Shown piece by piece: positions 46,400-57,860 of a stretch of 64,000 nt of DNA. The stretch lies in assembly GCF_028372415.1 (NCBI RefSeq), contig NC_092878.1, forward strand, positions 1,495,501 to 1,559,500, read 5' to 3'. Origin of the DNA: Notamacropus eugenii. Taxonomy: Eukaryota > Chordata > Mammalia > Diprotodontia > Macropodidae. A program made the position numbers and the translations under genes. The notes beneath the pieces are model-generated. The model did no database searches. It saw nothing but the letters and a program-made list of their open reading frames with translations, and was not told the origin of the DNA. Position 1 is the first letter of the stretch, and every line of letters begins with the position of its first letter.

Positions 46400-46669
46400 G
46401 TAAGTGAGTTAAGACTTGAACTTTAATGATACACTGAAAACCACTTTCTTCATTTGAATTTTGATTAGGAAATCAAGTTGGAAAGTGTTTTCATTTGTTG
46501 AAGGTAAAATGTTTCCACTGCATGACTGAAAATGTGAACCTAGTAGGGACTTATTAAAATGACTGCCTTGTTGTGGTACGTAGGTATTGCCACAGAAAAT
46601 CAGATAAAATGAGATAATGTACTTTTGTGCTTATCAAAAACTATGGAAAAGTGGACCTTTTTTAGAGTT

Positions 46670-46800
46670 GGGAATTAGTCTGGAGTAGTAGAAAGAGTAG
46701 TGGAGTCTGGAGACCTGATTTAAAATCCTGTGTCAAAGGTAGAGATCCAAGCATGAGCAGGGCCTCAAGAGAAAAAAGATAATAGTGCTTATACTGTGCC
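46670..46800 (+). repeat. SINE/MIR fragment
   Basis: GGAGTAGTAGAAAGAGTAGT followed by GGAGTCTGGAGACCTGATTT is the tRNA-related head of a CORE-SINE. The 3' half is degraded. Confidence 0.45.
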
Positions 46801-47544
46801 ACAGTATTGTTGTGAAAAAAGTTTTTTTTTTAAATACTTAGTGCCAGATAAGTTGAATTGTTTATCACTATTAGATATTTTTTAGTTAATGGAATGGTTA
46901 TTATATGGGGAGTGGTGTGAGCCAACATTTCACTCAATGGCTTCAACAGATAATACATGTAGTTTGCCGCTATTTTATAATTTTAAAAAAATTTGTAACT
47001 TTATATTTTGTCATAAACTTACTGCTAGAAGTTGCATCTAATTAAAAAAAACAACAGTGAATATCTGTGGTAATCTCATCCCTATAATCTCATGTTTATT
47101 TTCTAATTTAATGTTAATTTTGATCTTTGCTTTATTAAATTGATGCTTTTGATACCACAGCTGTCTGATTCAGAAGTTATTCACACATCAACAACTTGTC
47201 ATTTCCTCCTTATTAAGTTATATTTAATTTTGGTGATATTGCCTTTTCCATTTCTAGCATCTTTCAACTCTCCTATTGGTAAAAAGTATTCATGAATAGG
47301 ATAAAAGAAGTGTGAGGCTTTGGTGTAGTCTTATAAACGTTCAACCTTTCATGTTTGTTTCTTAATTCTGAACCATATTTTCCAACATTTTTGTTGTTTT
47401 CATGTATTTACCTTTCCATTGATTTGCAGGTGTTTGTGTGTCAGGTTCAGTCATCTTTCCAATGGTCTTTTTGCTTATGCTCCTTATGAACGAGGGAAAC
47501 AGCTGTTTCTGTTTCCCACAGGCCTATTCAATGAATGGGCATTG

Positions 47545-47790
47545 CCTTACCATAAGTGAGTGCCTCCAAAGACCTTGGCCTAAAAGGCCCACGGTCTCCC
47601 AGTGCATCCTGGGTCATCTGCAGTGATCCAGATGAATATCTGGTCACTGGATTCAGATGGCTGTGGAGGAGAAGTGAGGCCAGTGACCTGCACAGGCCTC
47701 CCTCATTCAAAACAAAGTCGAGTGCAAGTCATTTCTCTGATGTCATGATCTTCTACGGCAACGAAGGACGCACACAATGAGCAAGGAAAG
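47545..47790. repeat. Probable interspersed repeat of unknown family
   Basis: A GC-richer block starting near TACCATAAGTGAGTGCCTCC, with CCTAAAAGGCCCACGGTCTC, CCAGTGCATCCTGGGTCATC, ATGAATATCTGGTCACTGGA and a GGCAACGAAGGACGCACAC end. It resembles a recurring marsupial genomic segment as I recall it, but I cannot name the family. Reading frames on both strands look incidental. Confidence 0.35.
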
Positions 47791-48446
47791 AAGGCCAAGT
47801 GTTCCATGCACTTAGGTTTCTGGTTGCCTTTGGATAAGAGGTCGAAGCCAACTCTTCCAGCTCCATTATTTGACCCTCCAAGGAGGACCTTTCTTTTGTT
47901 GCAACTTACATCTTGTAATTTCATTTATAATGAAAGATGGCCTTTTCTCCTTCTCTCCCAAGGTGGGATGGATGACTTGCTTGTATCTTAATTGGTCCTT
48001 ACAGTTTCTCCCTTGCTTTTTTGGGGGACACCAAGGAGTTCAGATATGCGTACTTTCACTTGTTTTTTCTTTGCCAGGTATTAATTCATTATAGATCTGC
48101 TACTATTTCTGAAAAAGGTCAGGATCCATTGTTTGCAACTGGTTGTTTTGAAATTGACAGTGGGCATATCTGAGGCAGTAGTTCAGAATTGAGAAGGCCT
48201 TCAGTTTGTACTTTTGGGTTTAAAATATCTTTTGCTTTTCATAACATTTCACAACATCCTATTTTTTTTTAATTTTTCTTATTTAAAAGAATAAAATTTC
48301 ATTTAAAAAAAAGATATCCTTTTGAATTGGAAAAGAAAAAGATTCAGTGGCTACTATGAAATGTGAATAATAGATATTAGGCTTCATCAGATTTACCACA
48401 GTAGAAATGTTTAGTGTCTGAAATGTTTGTTCCCGCTCTTCCTCAG

Positions 48447-48664
48447 GCTTCACCTGCCATGATCACGGTGCCACAGTGCTGCAGTACGCACCTAAGCAGC
48501 AACTTTTAATCTCTGGAGGCAGGAAAGGATGGGTGTGTATATTTGACATCAGGCAGAGGCAGATGATTCATACATTCCAGGCCCATGACTCAGCTATTAA
48601 GGCTATGGCTCTGGACCCCTGTGAGGAATATTTTACTACAGGATCAGCAGAGGGGAACATAAAG
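48447..48664 (+). CDS. DMXL2: DMXL2 coding exon (WD40)
   Basis: The exon follows CTCTTCCTCAG and is followed by GTAATT. It completes a glycine and encodes FTCHDHGATVLQYAPKQQLL, then ISGGRKGWVCIFDIRQRQMI, HTFQAHDSAIKAMALDPCEE and YFTTGSAEGNIK. It carries two propeller blades with GH/AH-type histidines (CHDHGA, FQAHDSAI). Confidence 0.98.
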
Positions 48665-50631
48665 GTAATTCCATATGGTTCAAGTTCATTGTAAAAATCA
48701 AAGGAGCTAATGCTTGGAAAGTGTTTTGTAAACCTTAAAGTGATATATAATTTTGAACTATTATTAATAATTTAGAAAACACAAATCACTGGATTTTGTA
48801 ATGCTGTACGTAGTCTTGGGGAAAACTTAATGCTTTCAAAATATAGTGACTTGCTACAGAAAGCACTAATTTGTGGCCATATGTTTAAAATGTTTAAGTT
48901 GCAAAATTAGTTTCCTTTAGATTATTTGTGGTGATGTTGACAAGTTTGCCTCTTAACTGTTTTCCACAGTTAGTCATTTTAAAAAGATACTTGAATGTTT
49001 ATTTGATTTCATCTGTTAAATGTGTTTGTAATTTCCAAACCAATTTGTGAGTTAGTACAACATTCCATGTATTTGTGGACAGATTTTCCTAAAAGACTCT
49101 TTTAGTAGAGGTTGGGGGAGAGAAACTCAGGGTCAAGAGTTGCTTGACACCATGAGACTCACTCATTCCAGCTGGGCCTGCTGATGCTTGGAGACCAGTT
49201 TTGGTTCTGAGCAGGAGCTATATGTAAGGAGCTCTTCACTCACAAAGCCTTTACTTTAGAGCATACTCAGATTTTGCTGCTTGTGCCTTTGGCTTGTTAT
49301 ACCCTTCATGCCCCATCTCTGTCCTGAGTCCCTGACCATTTGTTCTTCAGTTTCCTCTGGATTCCTTATCCCTGCCTTAGCTGACCTCTAGACTTTCTCT
49401 TTGGCCTCCTTGACTCTTGGGATGCCCTAACCTATTATATGCAGCCCCTCATTTTCTTTCCCCATGTCATGTCTCAGTAAAGGAGTCTTGTCACTGAGTA
49501 GAGCTATGGTTCCAGAGAGTTCGAGGGCAAGAGAAGTTCCAGAACAAGAATCTGGAAAGTGGAATCTACTGACCACATGATCCTCTGATTTTAATTCGTC
49601 TTGGTGGGACCCATCATCTATGCCAACGCCAATTCACTGGACTAATATTTAAGAATTCTACATAATTGTTCAGGATTTATAATCATTTATAAACACATAG
49701 AGTGTTATCCTTAGTAGTATATTTCTAGGTGCTGCTTTAATTGCTCCTGACTGTCGATGAGCCTGTGTTGTCATCTGAGAGGCAGACAATAGTCAGAAGG
49801 TCTCTTTCAAATACACACCCCTCACTCTTCCCCCCAAACAAAGAAATAAACATGTATCAGTTGCTCTGGGTAAAGAAGAATTGTTAGGAAATTTGTTTTT
49901 TTGTCCTTGCCTGAGGCTGTGGCATTCACCATTAAGGGCAGAGGGAACTAGGCAAGTAGTGGATGCTGCTTCTCCCAAGTAGTGGATGCTGCTGACTTTG
50001 CCTTGGCCTCCAGAGTGGATGCATAAGAGCGACTTAGTCAGACTTCTCCTTTCCCTACCACTGTCGCCTTAGCGTAGAGAGTGGGAGATCAGTGACGAGT
50101 GAACAGTAGCAATTTGGTGGGTTTTAGTCAAATTAGTCTCCACACTTTCCATTCATCTTCCTGTCCTCATACATAGCACCTGGCACATTGTAGGCTTATA
50201 ATAAATATGCATTGATTGATTTATTAGGTTCTTTCTTCTGTCTGAAATGTTTTCTTTTGCTTATCTGTATCTTACATTGTCAGAGGAGAGAAAATATCTA
50301 AGAATAAATCAAGTGGGCTGATCTCTGAATCAAAAAAACCTGGTAATTTCTGTGTAATTTTAAATGTGAATGAAAGAGCTTAAACTTCCTGAGATAGTGA
50401 CTGAGACTTTTGATGTTGCTAAGGAAAGCTGTTTGGGAAAGAGGCATGTCAGTGTTAGAGAGGCTGCCCTGTGTGGGGATGGGAAAGTGTAATTGGAGAA
50501 GTTGGGAAAGTGGGGAAGGGAACCTTGATTGGAACATTAACAGTCTCTAGTTTTGCATTTCTTAAATTAAGTTCTCAATAACTAAAAGTTTCTTCAGCTA
50601 ACTTTATGATGCCCTCTTTCTTTTCAAATAG
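48665..50631 (+). other. Last DMXL2 intron
   Basis: An L2 3' fragment lies at 50130-50222, and a short local duplication of AAGTAGTGGATGCTGCT at 49953-49994. C/T-rich sequence at 49270-49450 may be older L2. No other content is recognised. Confidence 0.55.
50130..50222 (+). repeat. L2 LINE 3' end
   Basis: ACATAGCACCTGGCACATTG then TAGGCTTATAATAAATATGC and ATTGATTGATT is the L2 3'-terminal pattern in plus orientation. Confidence 0.65.
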
Positions 50632-50841
50632 GTGTGGAGATTGACAGGCCATGGCTTAATTCATTCATTTAAAAATGAACATGCCAAACAATCCATATTC
50701 AGAAATATTGGGGCTGGAGTCATGAAGATTGAAATAGTTCCGGGCAGGCGACTCTTCTCCTGTGGAGCAGATGGCACACTGAAGATGAGGGTTTTACCCA
50801 GTGCTTTTAATGTCCCCAATAGCATTTTTGACATTCTGTAA
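50632..50841 (+). CDS. DMXL2: DMXL2 terminal coding exon (WD40, stop)
   Basis: The exon follows TTTTCAAATAG and runs to TAA at 50839-50841. It encodes VWRLTGHGLIHSFKNEHAKQ, then SIFRNIGAGVMKIEIVPGRR, LFSCGADGTLKMRVLPSAFN and ends VPNSIFDIL. VWRLTGHG closes one blade and CGADGTLKMRVL forms the last. The C-terminal IFDIL/ILDIL ending is a DMXL2 hallmark, so the protein end is intact. Confidence 0.98.
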   Translation: MWRLTGHGLIHSFKNEHAKQSIFRNIGAGVMKIEIVPGRRLFSCGADGTLKMRVLPSAFNVPNSIFDIL

Positions 50842-52110
50842 ACTTAAGGATTTTGGGCATTATTTTTATATATACCTTTCAATTTTTAGAAAGCTGCAGT
50901 AGTATCCAGTAAGAGAACTAGTTGTGCTTTCTGAGCTGTTTTTGACAAATTGAAAACAGTATAAACTATTGCAAATCTTTGTTCACATCAGATTTGATTA
51001 AAGCAGCTGACTTATTTTGAGCATTGCCTGCCTGTCTCTATAGGCAGGTGTGGTGACTGTGCATGCCCTGTATTGTAACGACTTAATGTATTGAAAAATT
51101 ATACCTAGTGTAGTGAAGGGTTAGCATTCTTTATGGCATTTAGCAACCTGATTCAGAAAGCAGTAGATAGTCACAGGCCACCGTGGTGAGAAGCGCTGTG
51201 ATCAAATGAAATTCCAAAACGCTGATGCTGGTTCAGGTTTCTCTTCCAGTTTCTTGCCACTGATTGAAGCATGCCTGCAGTTTTCTTATTTGTCTTCATG
51301 AAGGGTAGGACCTTGTTAATGAAGGCGTTAGAAGTTCCAGGTCACCACACAAAAACCGAAAAACATTGAAGTTTGGAACTGAGTAGACCCATGTACTGCA
51401 GAGAGACCCATCTGTTCTTTTCTGCTGAAATTGTTTTCCAGTTAGTGTTTCTGCTGGGTTAGTACTGTAACCTGCACATGAACTCAAACTTCAATGCCAT
51501 GTTTTCTTCCTAGTACATTCACATTTTTTTGACTGCTAGATTTTCTATTTAAATACTTGCCTTCACATTAGGAATGTAACATGTGAACATGGAATATTTG
51601 TAAGTGAACCAAGACTTGTTTCTTAGGCCAGTTTAGTACTTTTTTCTTGTATCCAAGAAAAAGAAGACACCATTTTTAAAGCTATATTAAAATCACACCA
51701 ATGGAGCGTCCAATGCCCCACTTTAAATGAATGTTGGGCTTTTTTGTGGCCAGTTAACAAATAGTTGATGAGACTGGTGATATTATTTATTGCCACCACA
51801 TATTGTGTAAACTATGCAGAGTTAAATATTATTTGCTTGTAATATATTTGCAAATGTTGTCATATTTTGATGTAATTTCTTGGGTATGACCAAAAAATGT
51901 TCTTGAGATATTGGAACTGGTGTCTTATGTATTTAAATGTTAACCAAAAAATTGTCTTATTATGTTAATGAGAATGTCAATGCTTGCTCAGTAATAGTAA
52001 AATATAATGGCATAGCAGCATCTTTCTTTGAAAGCGATGTGAAGTACCAACTGTGAAATACATATGTAAAAGAAAATTAAATGTTGTTTGTTCAAGTTTC
52101 ACCTTGGTAA
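50842..52110 (+). other. DMXL2: DMXL2 3' untranslated region
   Basis: About 1.25 kb of AT-rich sequence follows the stop without reading frames or recognised interspersed repeats, as expected for a conserved 3'UTR. The right limit is set by the candidate polyadenylation signal at 52076-52081 and is therefore inferred. Confidence 0.7.
52076..52081 (+). promoter_or_regulatory. Candidate DMXL2 polyadenylation signal
   Basis: ATTAAA is followed immediately by GT-rich TGTTGTTTGTTC, a plausible downstream element. Earlier ATTAAA motifs near 50997 and 51685 lack such a clear downstream GT-rich tract, but alternative sites are possible. Confidence 0.5.
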
Positions 52111-52930
52111 GTTTATTAAATTCAAGCAGACCCGTTTTACCACCTTTTGGCTGCAACCACTTTAAAAACTGGGACAACTTTTCGTTTTTCTTGAGCTTCG
52201 AATGAATGAAGGCTGAGCTCATTAGTTTCCTTTAGTATCTACTGCTACTAGACTTAAACAAGTGAGAAATCTGCTGTGTGGTTACTGTTTTAGGTGCCTG
52301 ACATTGGGGGTGGGGAGGGGGGAGAACAGTTTCGAACATTTGTAAGAAAATGAGATTGCTTTGTCTCCCAGTGACCATGGACCTTTGACCCAAAAATAGT
52401 CACTGAAACCTACTTCTTGGATTTAAAAGAAACTGATCTTGGAGGTGGCCAGCCCTATCTCTTTTTAATCCTTTACTCTGAACGTTGGTGAAATTTGGAC
52501 CCAATAGAACTTGGAAAAAAAGGGGAGACTGGGAATCTTCTTGTTGCAAATAGGCCTTTGACAATTTCAAGGGAGAAGGCATTTGTAACTTTAATAGCAC
52601 ACTTTATTTTCAAAATTCCCATCATTTTTCATTCTTAACATTTTTAGAAGAAAGAATTATCACCAACTTAGTTTATAGAAATAGAAGGGAATTTCAAATT
52701 TCAAAAAGGGAAATTCAAAGTCTGAATTATCAAGCAGATTTTTTAAATGTGGCTATGGAATGAGTTTTTAATATTTGAATATGGGTCCATAGTAACTGGG
52801 GAATTTCTACCAACTCTAACAAAGGAATGAAACCACGGGAGAGAAGATCAAGGAAATCATGAAAAAAGCTGGTCAATTTCCCCGTTCCCTTTTGTTCAGT
52901 TTTTACTGCCTTCTACCTGAACCTAGGAGT
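52111..52930. other. Intergenic stretch after DMXL2
   Basis: No gene or repeat was identified. A G-rich run sits at 52306-52323. Confidence 0.5.
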
Positions 52931-52934
52931 GTTC

Positions 52935-53030
52935 TACATCAGTTGTGTCAAACTCAAGTGAGCAACAGGTACCACTGAATTGTACGGAAGCATCTCTGTG
53001 GGCTTCTGTTGATTTATAAAACCATCGTTT
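52935..53030. repeat. hAT-like MITE fragment
   Basis: CAGTTGTGTCAAACTCAAGT then GTACCACTGAATTGTACGGA and ATCTCTGTGGGCTTCTGTTG follow a common 'gtcaaactcaaa...gccac' DNA-element pattern. Only one end is visible, because the next repeat (L1) begins beside it. Confidence 0.4.
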
Positions 53031-53037
53031 CACATTG

Positions 53038-54463
53038 TACATGTGAAGTCATGTGAAACATATTTCCATATTAGCCATATTACAAAGAAAATGGTAAAAA
53101 AAAAATCTGCTTTATTCTGCTTGCAGAGTTTTTCGGTACTCTCTCTGGAGGTAGAAAGCATTTTTCCATCATGAGTCCCTTGGAATTGTTTTGGATCATT
53201 GTCTTTATCAGTGTACCTAAGTCTTTCACAGTTTTGATCACCCTTACGGTATTGCATTGCTGTGTACATTGTTCTGGTTCTGCTCATTTTGTATCAGTTC
53301 ACATATGACTTTCCTGATTTTCTTGAAAGCATCCTGCTTGTCATTTCTTATAGCGCAATAGTATTCCATTACGGTCATGTACCACAATTTTTTCAGCCAT
53401 TCCCTAATTGTTTGTTAGGTATCCCCTCAATTTTCATTTCTTAGCCACCACAAAAAAGAACTGCTACAAATATTTTTGTATAAATAGGTCCTTTTCCATT
53501 TTTTTGCCTCTTTAGGATACTAATCTTTAAGTGCTGTTGTTGGGTCAAAAGGGTATGCACATTATTATAGCCTTTTGGGTATAGTTCTAAATGGTTGGAC
53601 ATCATCCACAGTGCCATGGTGTTCCGCTTTTTCCACATTCCCTCCGGCATTTGTCATTTTCCTTTTCTGTCATGTTAGCCAATCTGATAGGTGTGAGGTG
53701 GTATCTCAGAATTGTTTTAGTTTATATTTCTCTAATCCAAATTGATTTAGAGCACTTCTTCATATGCCTATAGATAGCTTTGATTTTTTGGTCAGAAACT
53801 GCCTGTTCATATCCATTGACCATTTATCAATTGGGGGATGATTTGCATCTTTATAAATTTGACTCAGTTCTCTATTTGAAAAGTGAGACTTTTATCAGAG
53901 ATACGTGTTGCAAAAATTCCCCCCAGTTTTCTGCTTTTCCTTTTAATTTTTGTTGCATTGCACTTTTTAATTTTATATGATCAATTTATTTTACATTTTG
54001 TAATGCTCTCTATATTTTCTTTAATCCTAAATTCTTACTTATATATAGATAAACTATTTCATGCTCTTGTAATTTGCTTATGGTATCATCCTTTGTGTGT
54101 AGATCATGTACCCATTTTGAACTTAACTTGGTATATGGTGTGAGAGGCTGGTCTATAACCAGTTTCTGCCATGCTGTTTTTCAGTTTTCCCAGCAGTTTT
54201 TGTAAAATAATGAATTTTTGTTCCAAAAGTTAGGATCCACATGAGTTCTGAGCCAACCTCCTTTGCCCCTGCCCCTGTGTCACAGATCCCTCTTTCCAAC
54301 TGCCTTTGTTGTCTTAGAAGAATGTCTCACTCTGATCTTGTGTTGGTTTTGCCATTCTAGAATTTAATTTGAGGTGTTATTTTAACATTGTTTGGAGGGG
54401 AACATTAGCAGAGCTCACATGAGCGCTTCTTTGCTCCACCATCTTGGTTCCACCCATAGAAGA
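53038..54463 (-). mobile_element. LINE-1 with 5' end and ORF2 tail, middle missing
   Basis: On the minus strand the element starts at 54463 with GGGTGGAACCAAGATGGTGG, a typical L1 5' start. After about 240 bp it passes near 54215 into the C-terminal part of ORF2. Recognisable ORF2 wording includes AACTGCTGGGAAAACTGAAA, CCAATTGATAAATGGTCAAT, GAGATACCACCTCACACC and GGAATACTATTGCGCTATAA. The 3' part has AAATGAGCAGAACCAGAACA. Several stops and frameshifts are present. ORF1 and most of ORF2 are absent, so the copy is internally deleted and inactive. Confidence 0.8.
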
Positions 54464-54477
54464 CCTCCGTTCTCTTT

Positions 54478-54600
54478 ATTTTACAGAGGAGGAAAGTGAG
54501 GCTATGATTCACCCAAGATCACATAGGCTGTAAGCGTCAGAGGTTGGATTTGAATCCAGTGCTTTTGACCCTAGAGCTGGTAGTCTATGCTATACCATGA
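54478..54600 (-). repeat. MIR SINE, antisense
   Basis: The plus strand reads TTTATTTTACAGAGGAGGAA, then CCCAAGATCACATAGGCTGT and TTGGATTTGAATCCAGTGC, which is the MIR core reversed. It touches the L1 5' end. Confidence 0.7.
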
Positions 54601-54949
54601 ATTGAGGTGCTTATTTATTTTGCTTCAGTTGAACTGTAGTCAACCTCAAGAACAGCTGTGTCATGGGAAACAAGATAACACTCAAGATTTCAATGAGAAC
54701 CTCTGCCTCACAACCCGAACAGGTTTACTCTGATTTCTCTTTGGCCCATCTTGTGACCCTTTAAGGTGAGCCCTTTGAATTTGGGGTCCGGATTTATCTA
54801 GCTTAAAGCTTCCTCAGGAGATCCTTTCTTATCTGGCTCATGATCCTCTAGTTAACTCTCAGGTCCAAGGATATTAAGAAGACAAGGTACTTCTAAGATA
54901 ACACCCTGAATCTGCCTGCTCAGCCCAAGTTTTTTAATCATTAAGGAAA

Positions 54950-56170
54950 AACAACTTTAGAACTACAGGATATCATTAAAATTTGAGTAAATATAGACCT
55001 TTAATGGTGATTGAAGGGATTAGTAGTCCACTTAAGCTATCAAAGCCAAACTGTGGAGTGCATCTTGTCCTTGCCAATTTGAAATAGAATTGAATGTAGA
55101 AAAAGATCTCCCCAGGACACATCCAGGAATTTGGGGAGAATCAAACCATGAAGGAGTTCTAAACTGTTAGGTTAAAATTTTATTAAATACCAAGGGGATA
55201 CTTTATCTCTGATGAGAATCTAATATCTAACATATGTAGGGAACTAACAAATATATGACACCAAGAGTCATTTCCCAATAGAATAAGCCAATAGTTCTCA
55301 AAAAATATTGTAACACTATGAACCACATAAGAAATTGTTTCAAATCTTCAGTCATGGGAGAAATGCAAACCAAAAACTCTGATGTTTAGACATGATAATC
55401 AAAAAAATAAGGAGTAAATGTTGAAGGGATTATGGGATTGGTTCAATTCTGGAAATCATTTTGAGGTTAAGTAGCTAAAATGTCCCTGCCCTTTGACAGA
55501 CATTTTCTTACTGGGTACATACTCCAAGGAAGTCAAAGACAGCAAAGCAGAAAGGCAACATGGCATAGTCAGTAGAGATTTGGCCTCAGTCAGCAAAACA
55601 TGGTTAGCAGCCCTCACTCATTCCTTCAGTGCTCCAGGCAACTCACCACTATGAGTTGTAGAAAAAGGCATTTCCTTATTTGGGAGTTCCTTATACAAAT
55701 GAAATAACAGATCCAGGTATTGATAATGACACTTTTTGTGGTGACAGAACTGGAAAAAAGGTAGATGACTGCAGAATGACCAAATTCCAATACCTAAAGG
55801 ATGATTAGGGAAAAACTGGTTAGGAAGAATTCAAAGTCATATAAATTGATGGGGAATGAATTCAGCAACCAGGGAAACTATACATACACACTGACTGCAA
55901 AAATGAAATGGATGGAGAAAAGTGAAACTGAGTACAACGTAATTATAATGATTAATCCTGGCCCCTGAGGAGACATGAGAAAATATACCTCCTTCTCCTG
56001 GGAGAGGTGAGAGACTTGAGAGGCGGACCATGGCATTTACTGTGAGATTCTTGATGACTTAGTTTTGCAGAATATTTTTTATTATTTGTTGTAAGAGTGA
56101 GGGAGGGATTATAGTCAGAAATGAATGAATGCATATAGAGACAAAAGATACCACTAAAATTTTTCAGTGA
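54950..56170 (+). mobile_element. LINE-1 ORF2/3' remnant interrupted by a SINE
   Basis: Plus orientation. TATCTCTGATGAGAATCTAA, AGTCATTTCCCAATAGAATA, GGGAGAAATGCAAACCAAAA and, after the SINE, TGGATGGAGAAAAGTGAAAC and GAATATTTTTTATTATTTGT follow the ORF2 C-terminus to 3'UTR order of L1. Heavy divergence makes the boundaries approximate. Confidence 0.55.
55550..55720 (+). repeat. Marsupial SINE inside the L1 remnant
   Basis: Same family as 11836 and 27565. It has GTCAGTAGAGATTTGGCCTC, TCAGTGCTCCAGGCAACTCA, TATGAGTTGTAGAAAAAGGC and a TTGGGAGTTCCTTATACAAA tail. The core is partly deleted. Confidence 0.65.
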
Positions 56171-56337
56171 GTACATTGTTAATAGTCAAATTTTCAGTCT
56201 CATCTAAGAGATGGAGCATCCTTGAAGAGCTGATTCTACCAGGTCAGTAAGAAGTGTTCTGAATGTAGTAGAGAAGAAGGGACGTTTATACCATCCCCAT
56301 CCCTTTCCTCTTCTATCTTGAATCTTTTTTGATTGTC

Positions 56338-56460
56338 AATCAATTGAGAAACATTCATTGAACACCTTCACTGCCATGGACTCTACTTAGCTCAGGAGAG
56401 ATACAAAGAAAGGAAGCAAAACTTCCTACTCTCAAGGAGCTTCCAATCTAATGAAGGACA
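56338..56460 (+). repeat. L2/L3 LINE fragment
   Basis: ATTGAGAAACATTCATTGAA, AGAGATACAAAGAAAGGAAG and TCTCAAGGAGCTTCCAATCT follow the same ancient LINE pattern as 5690-5825. Confidence 0.55.
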
Positions 56461-56636
56461 TGGTGTGTTTTAGTGGGGTGTTAAAGGGTTGTTTTATTTA
56501 GGTAGTTTCAGGGTTGTGTTGGAAGCTTCAGTGTAATAATACGTGTAACTCAGTGTATATAGTATATTCAGTGTATATACCTGGGAAATGACAAACTGAT
56601 CTTGATTGTTATTGATTATATAGACTTAAGAAAGTA

Positions 56637-56855
56637 ATGGTTGTTGTTCAGTCATATCCTGCCTTTTTGAGTCTATTTGGGGTTTTCTTGGCAAAGATAC
56701 TGGAGTGGTTTGCCATTTCCTTCTTTAGCTTATTTTACAGATGAGGAAATTGAGGCAAGCAGGGTTAAGTGACTTGTCTAGGGTCATACCCTAACCCTAA
56801 CCCTAAGTGTCCGAGGCCAAATGAAGCTTTCTGACTCCAGATCAGCATTTTAACA
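56637..56855 (-). repeat. CORE-SINE (MAR1-type), antisense
   Basis: The plus strand reads GGTTGTTGTTCAGTCATATC, TTTGGGGTTTTCTTGGCAAA, GTGGTTTGCCATTTCCTTCT and GATGAGGAAATTGAGGCAAG, the reversed marsupial MAR1-type SINE. The segment that normally reads CACACAGCTAGTAAGTGTC is replaced in part by telomere-type hexamers. Confidence 0.8.
56789..56806. repeat. Short interstitial telomere-type repeat (CCCTAA)3
   Basis: Three exact CCCTAA units in a row lie inside the antisense SINE, where the family normally has unrelated sequence. Eighteen bases is short but exact. Confidence 0.85.
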
Positions 56856-56860
56856 TCAAA

Positions 56861-57740
56861 TGTTAAAAATGCAGACTAAACTAAAAAGTGTATTGTGAGC
56901 ACTTTCCCCCCCTGGAAAGCTGGTTGTTAAACATTTACCAACACAACTCTAGGTGATTGGGATGTTTGTGTAGGAAGGATTAAGAGGACTTAAGAGATAA
57001 CGATTGCTTCTTGCTGGGCCCCTCAAGATGAGCACTATCAGTTTCTTACATACTGTTAAATATTGATTCGGTAAATATGTATTTCCAGCCATGGGTGGTA
57101 CACTATGCTAAGTTTGTAGGGAATAAAAATATGGGGAAGACATGATCAGAAGTTGTTTAAGATCAAATAGATGAGTTTATCAGAGCTTAATATACAAGAC
57201 TATTTGATCTCTACAATTTACTGTAACTGGATTGACAAAGCATTGTTTTTAGGAAATCCACAGAGAAATGAAAACAATTCTACAGAATAATTTTTTGTAA
57301 AGGTTTTTGCCACAATAGGATGAGCCTTGTCAAATGCTTTAAAAATAACGAAGGGGGCACCTATATAATCAATTCATTTCTCTTAGTATTGCTAACTTTG
57401 GTGAGCTCATTTTGTTGATGAGGCCACAGATTTTTAAACGGTATATTTTCAGTTCATATGGGCACTTTTTAAGACCTTTTATTGATTGAACTGAATTTAT
57501 GCCAAATGGATAAGAAGCAGGATTGCAAACTGCCTAACATACGCTGCTATAGGTAAGAAGGGAGTTTTAGAGTTCAGGATTTGTCTCCTAAATCTCCCTG
57601 CTTGCTAATTACCACTAATGACTTGGAAGAAGGCTTCCTCATTTTGCCAGAATTTCCTTTTTGCTGTCTTCTCAAGAGTTCCCATTTATGAGGTTGCACC
57701 CAGATGGAGGAGGTTGGTGCTAAAAGGGGAGACTTATGAG
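56861..57740. other. Intergenic stretch, little recognised
   Basis: A possible old LINE fragment lies at about 57060-57130 (GTACACTATGCTAAGTTTGT). No genes are seen. Confidence 0.45.
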
Positions 57741-57744
57741 AAGT

Positions 57745-57860
57745 AGGGTGTTACAATTGAAGGGAGCTCGAAGTTAGGAGACCTGAGTTCTAGTCACTTG
57801 ACTTAGACTCAAAGGTAAAATTACACTGGACTAGGCTTTTTTTTTCAGTTCCGTGATTCA
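57745..57860 (+). repeat. MIR-like fragment
   Basis: GAAGTTAGGAGACCTGAGTT then CTAGTCACTTGACTTAGACT is a degraded SINE head and core in plus orientation. Confidence 0.4.

Larger units (their letters stand above)
46400..48446 (+). other. DMXL2 intron
   Basis: A SINE-like piece lies at 46670-46800 and a distinctive GC-richer block at 47545-47790. The rest is AT-rich with no recognised content. Confidence 0.55.
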
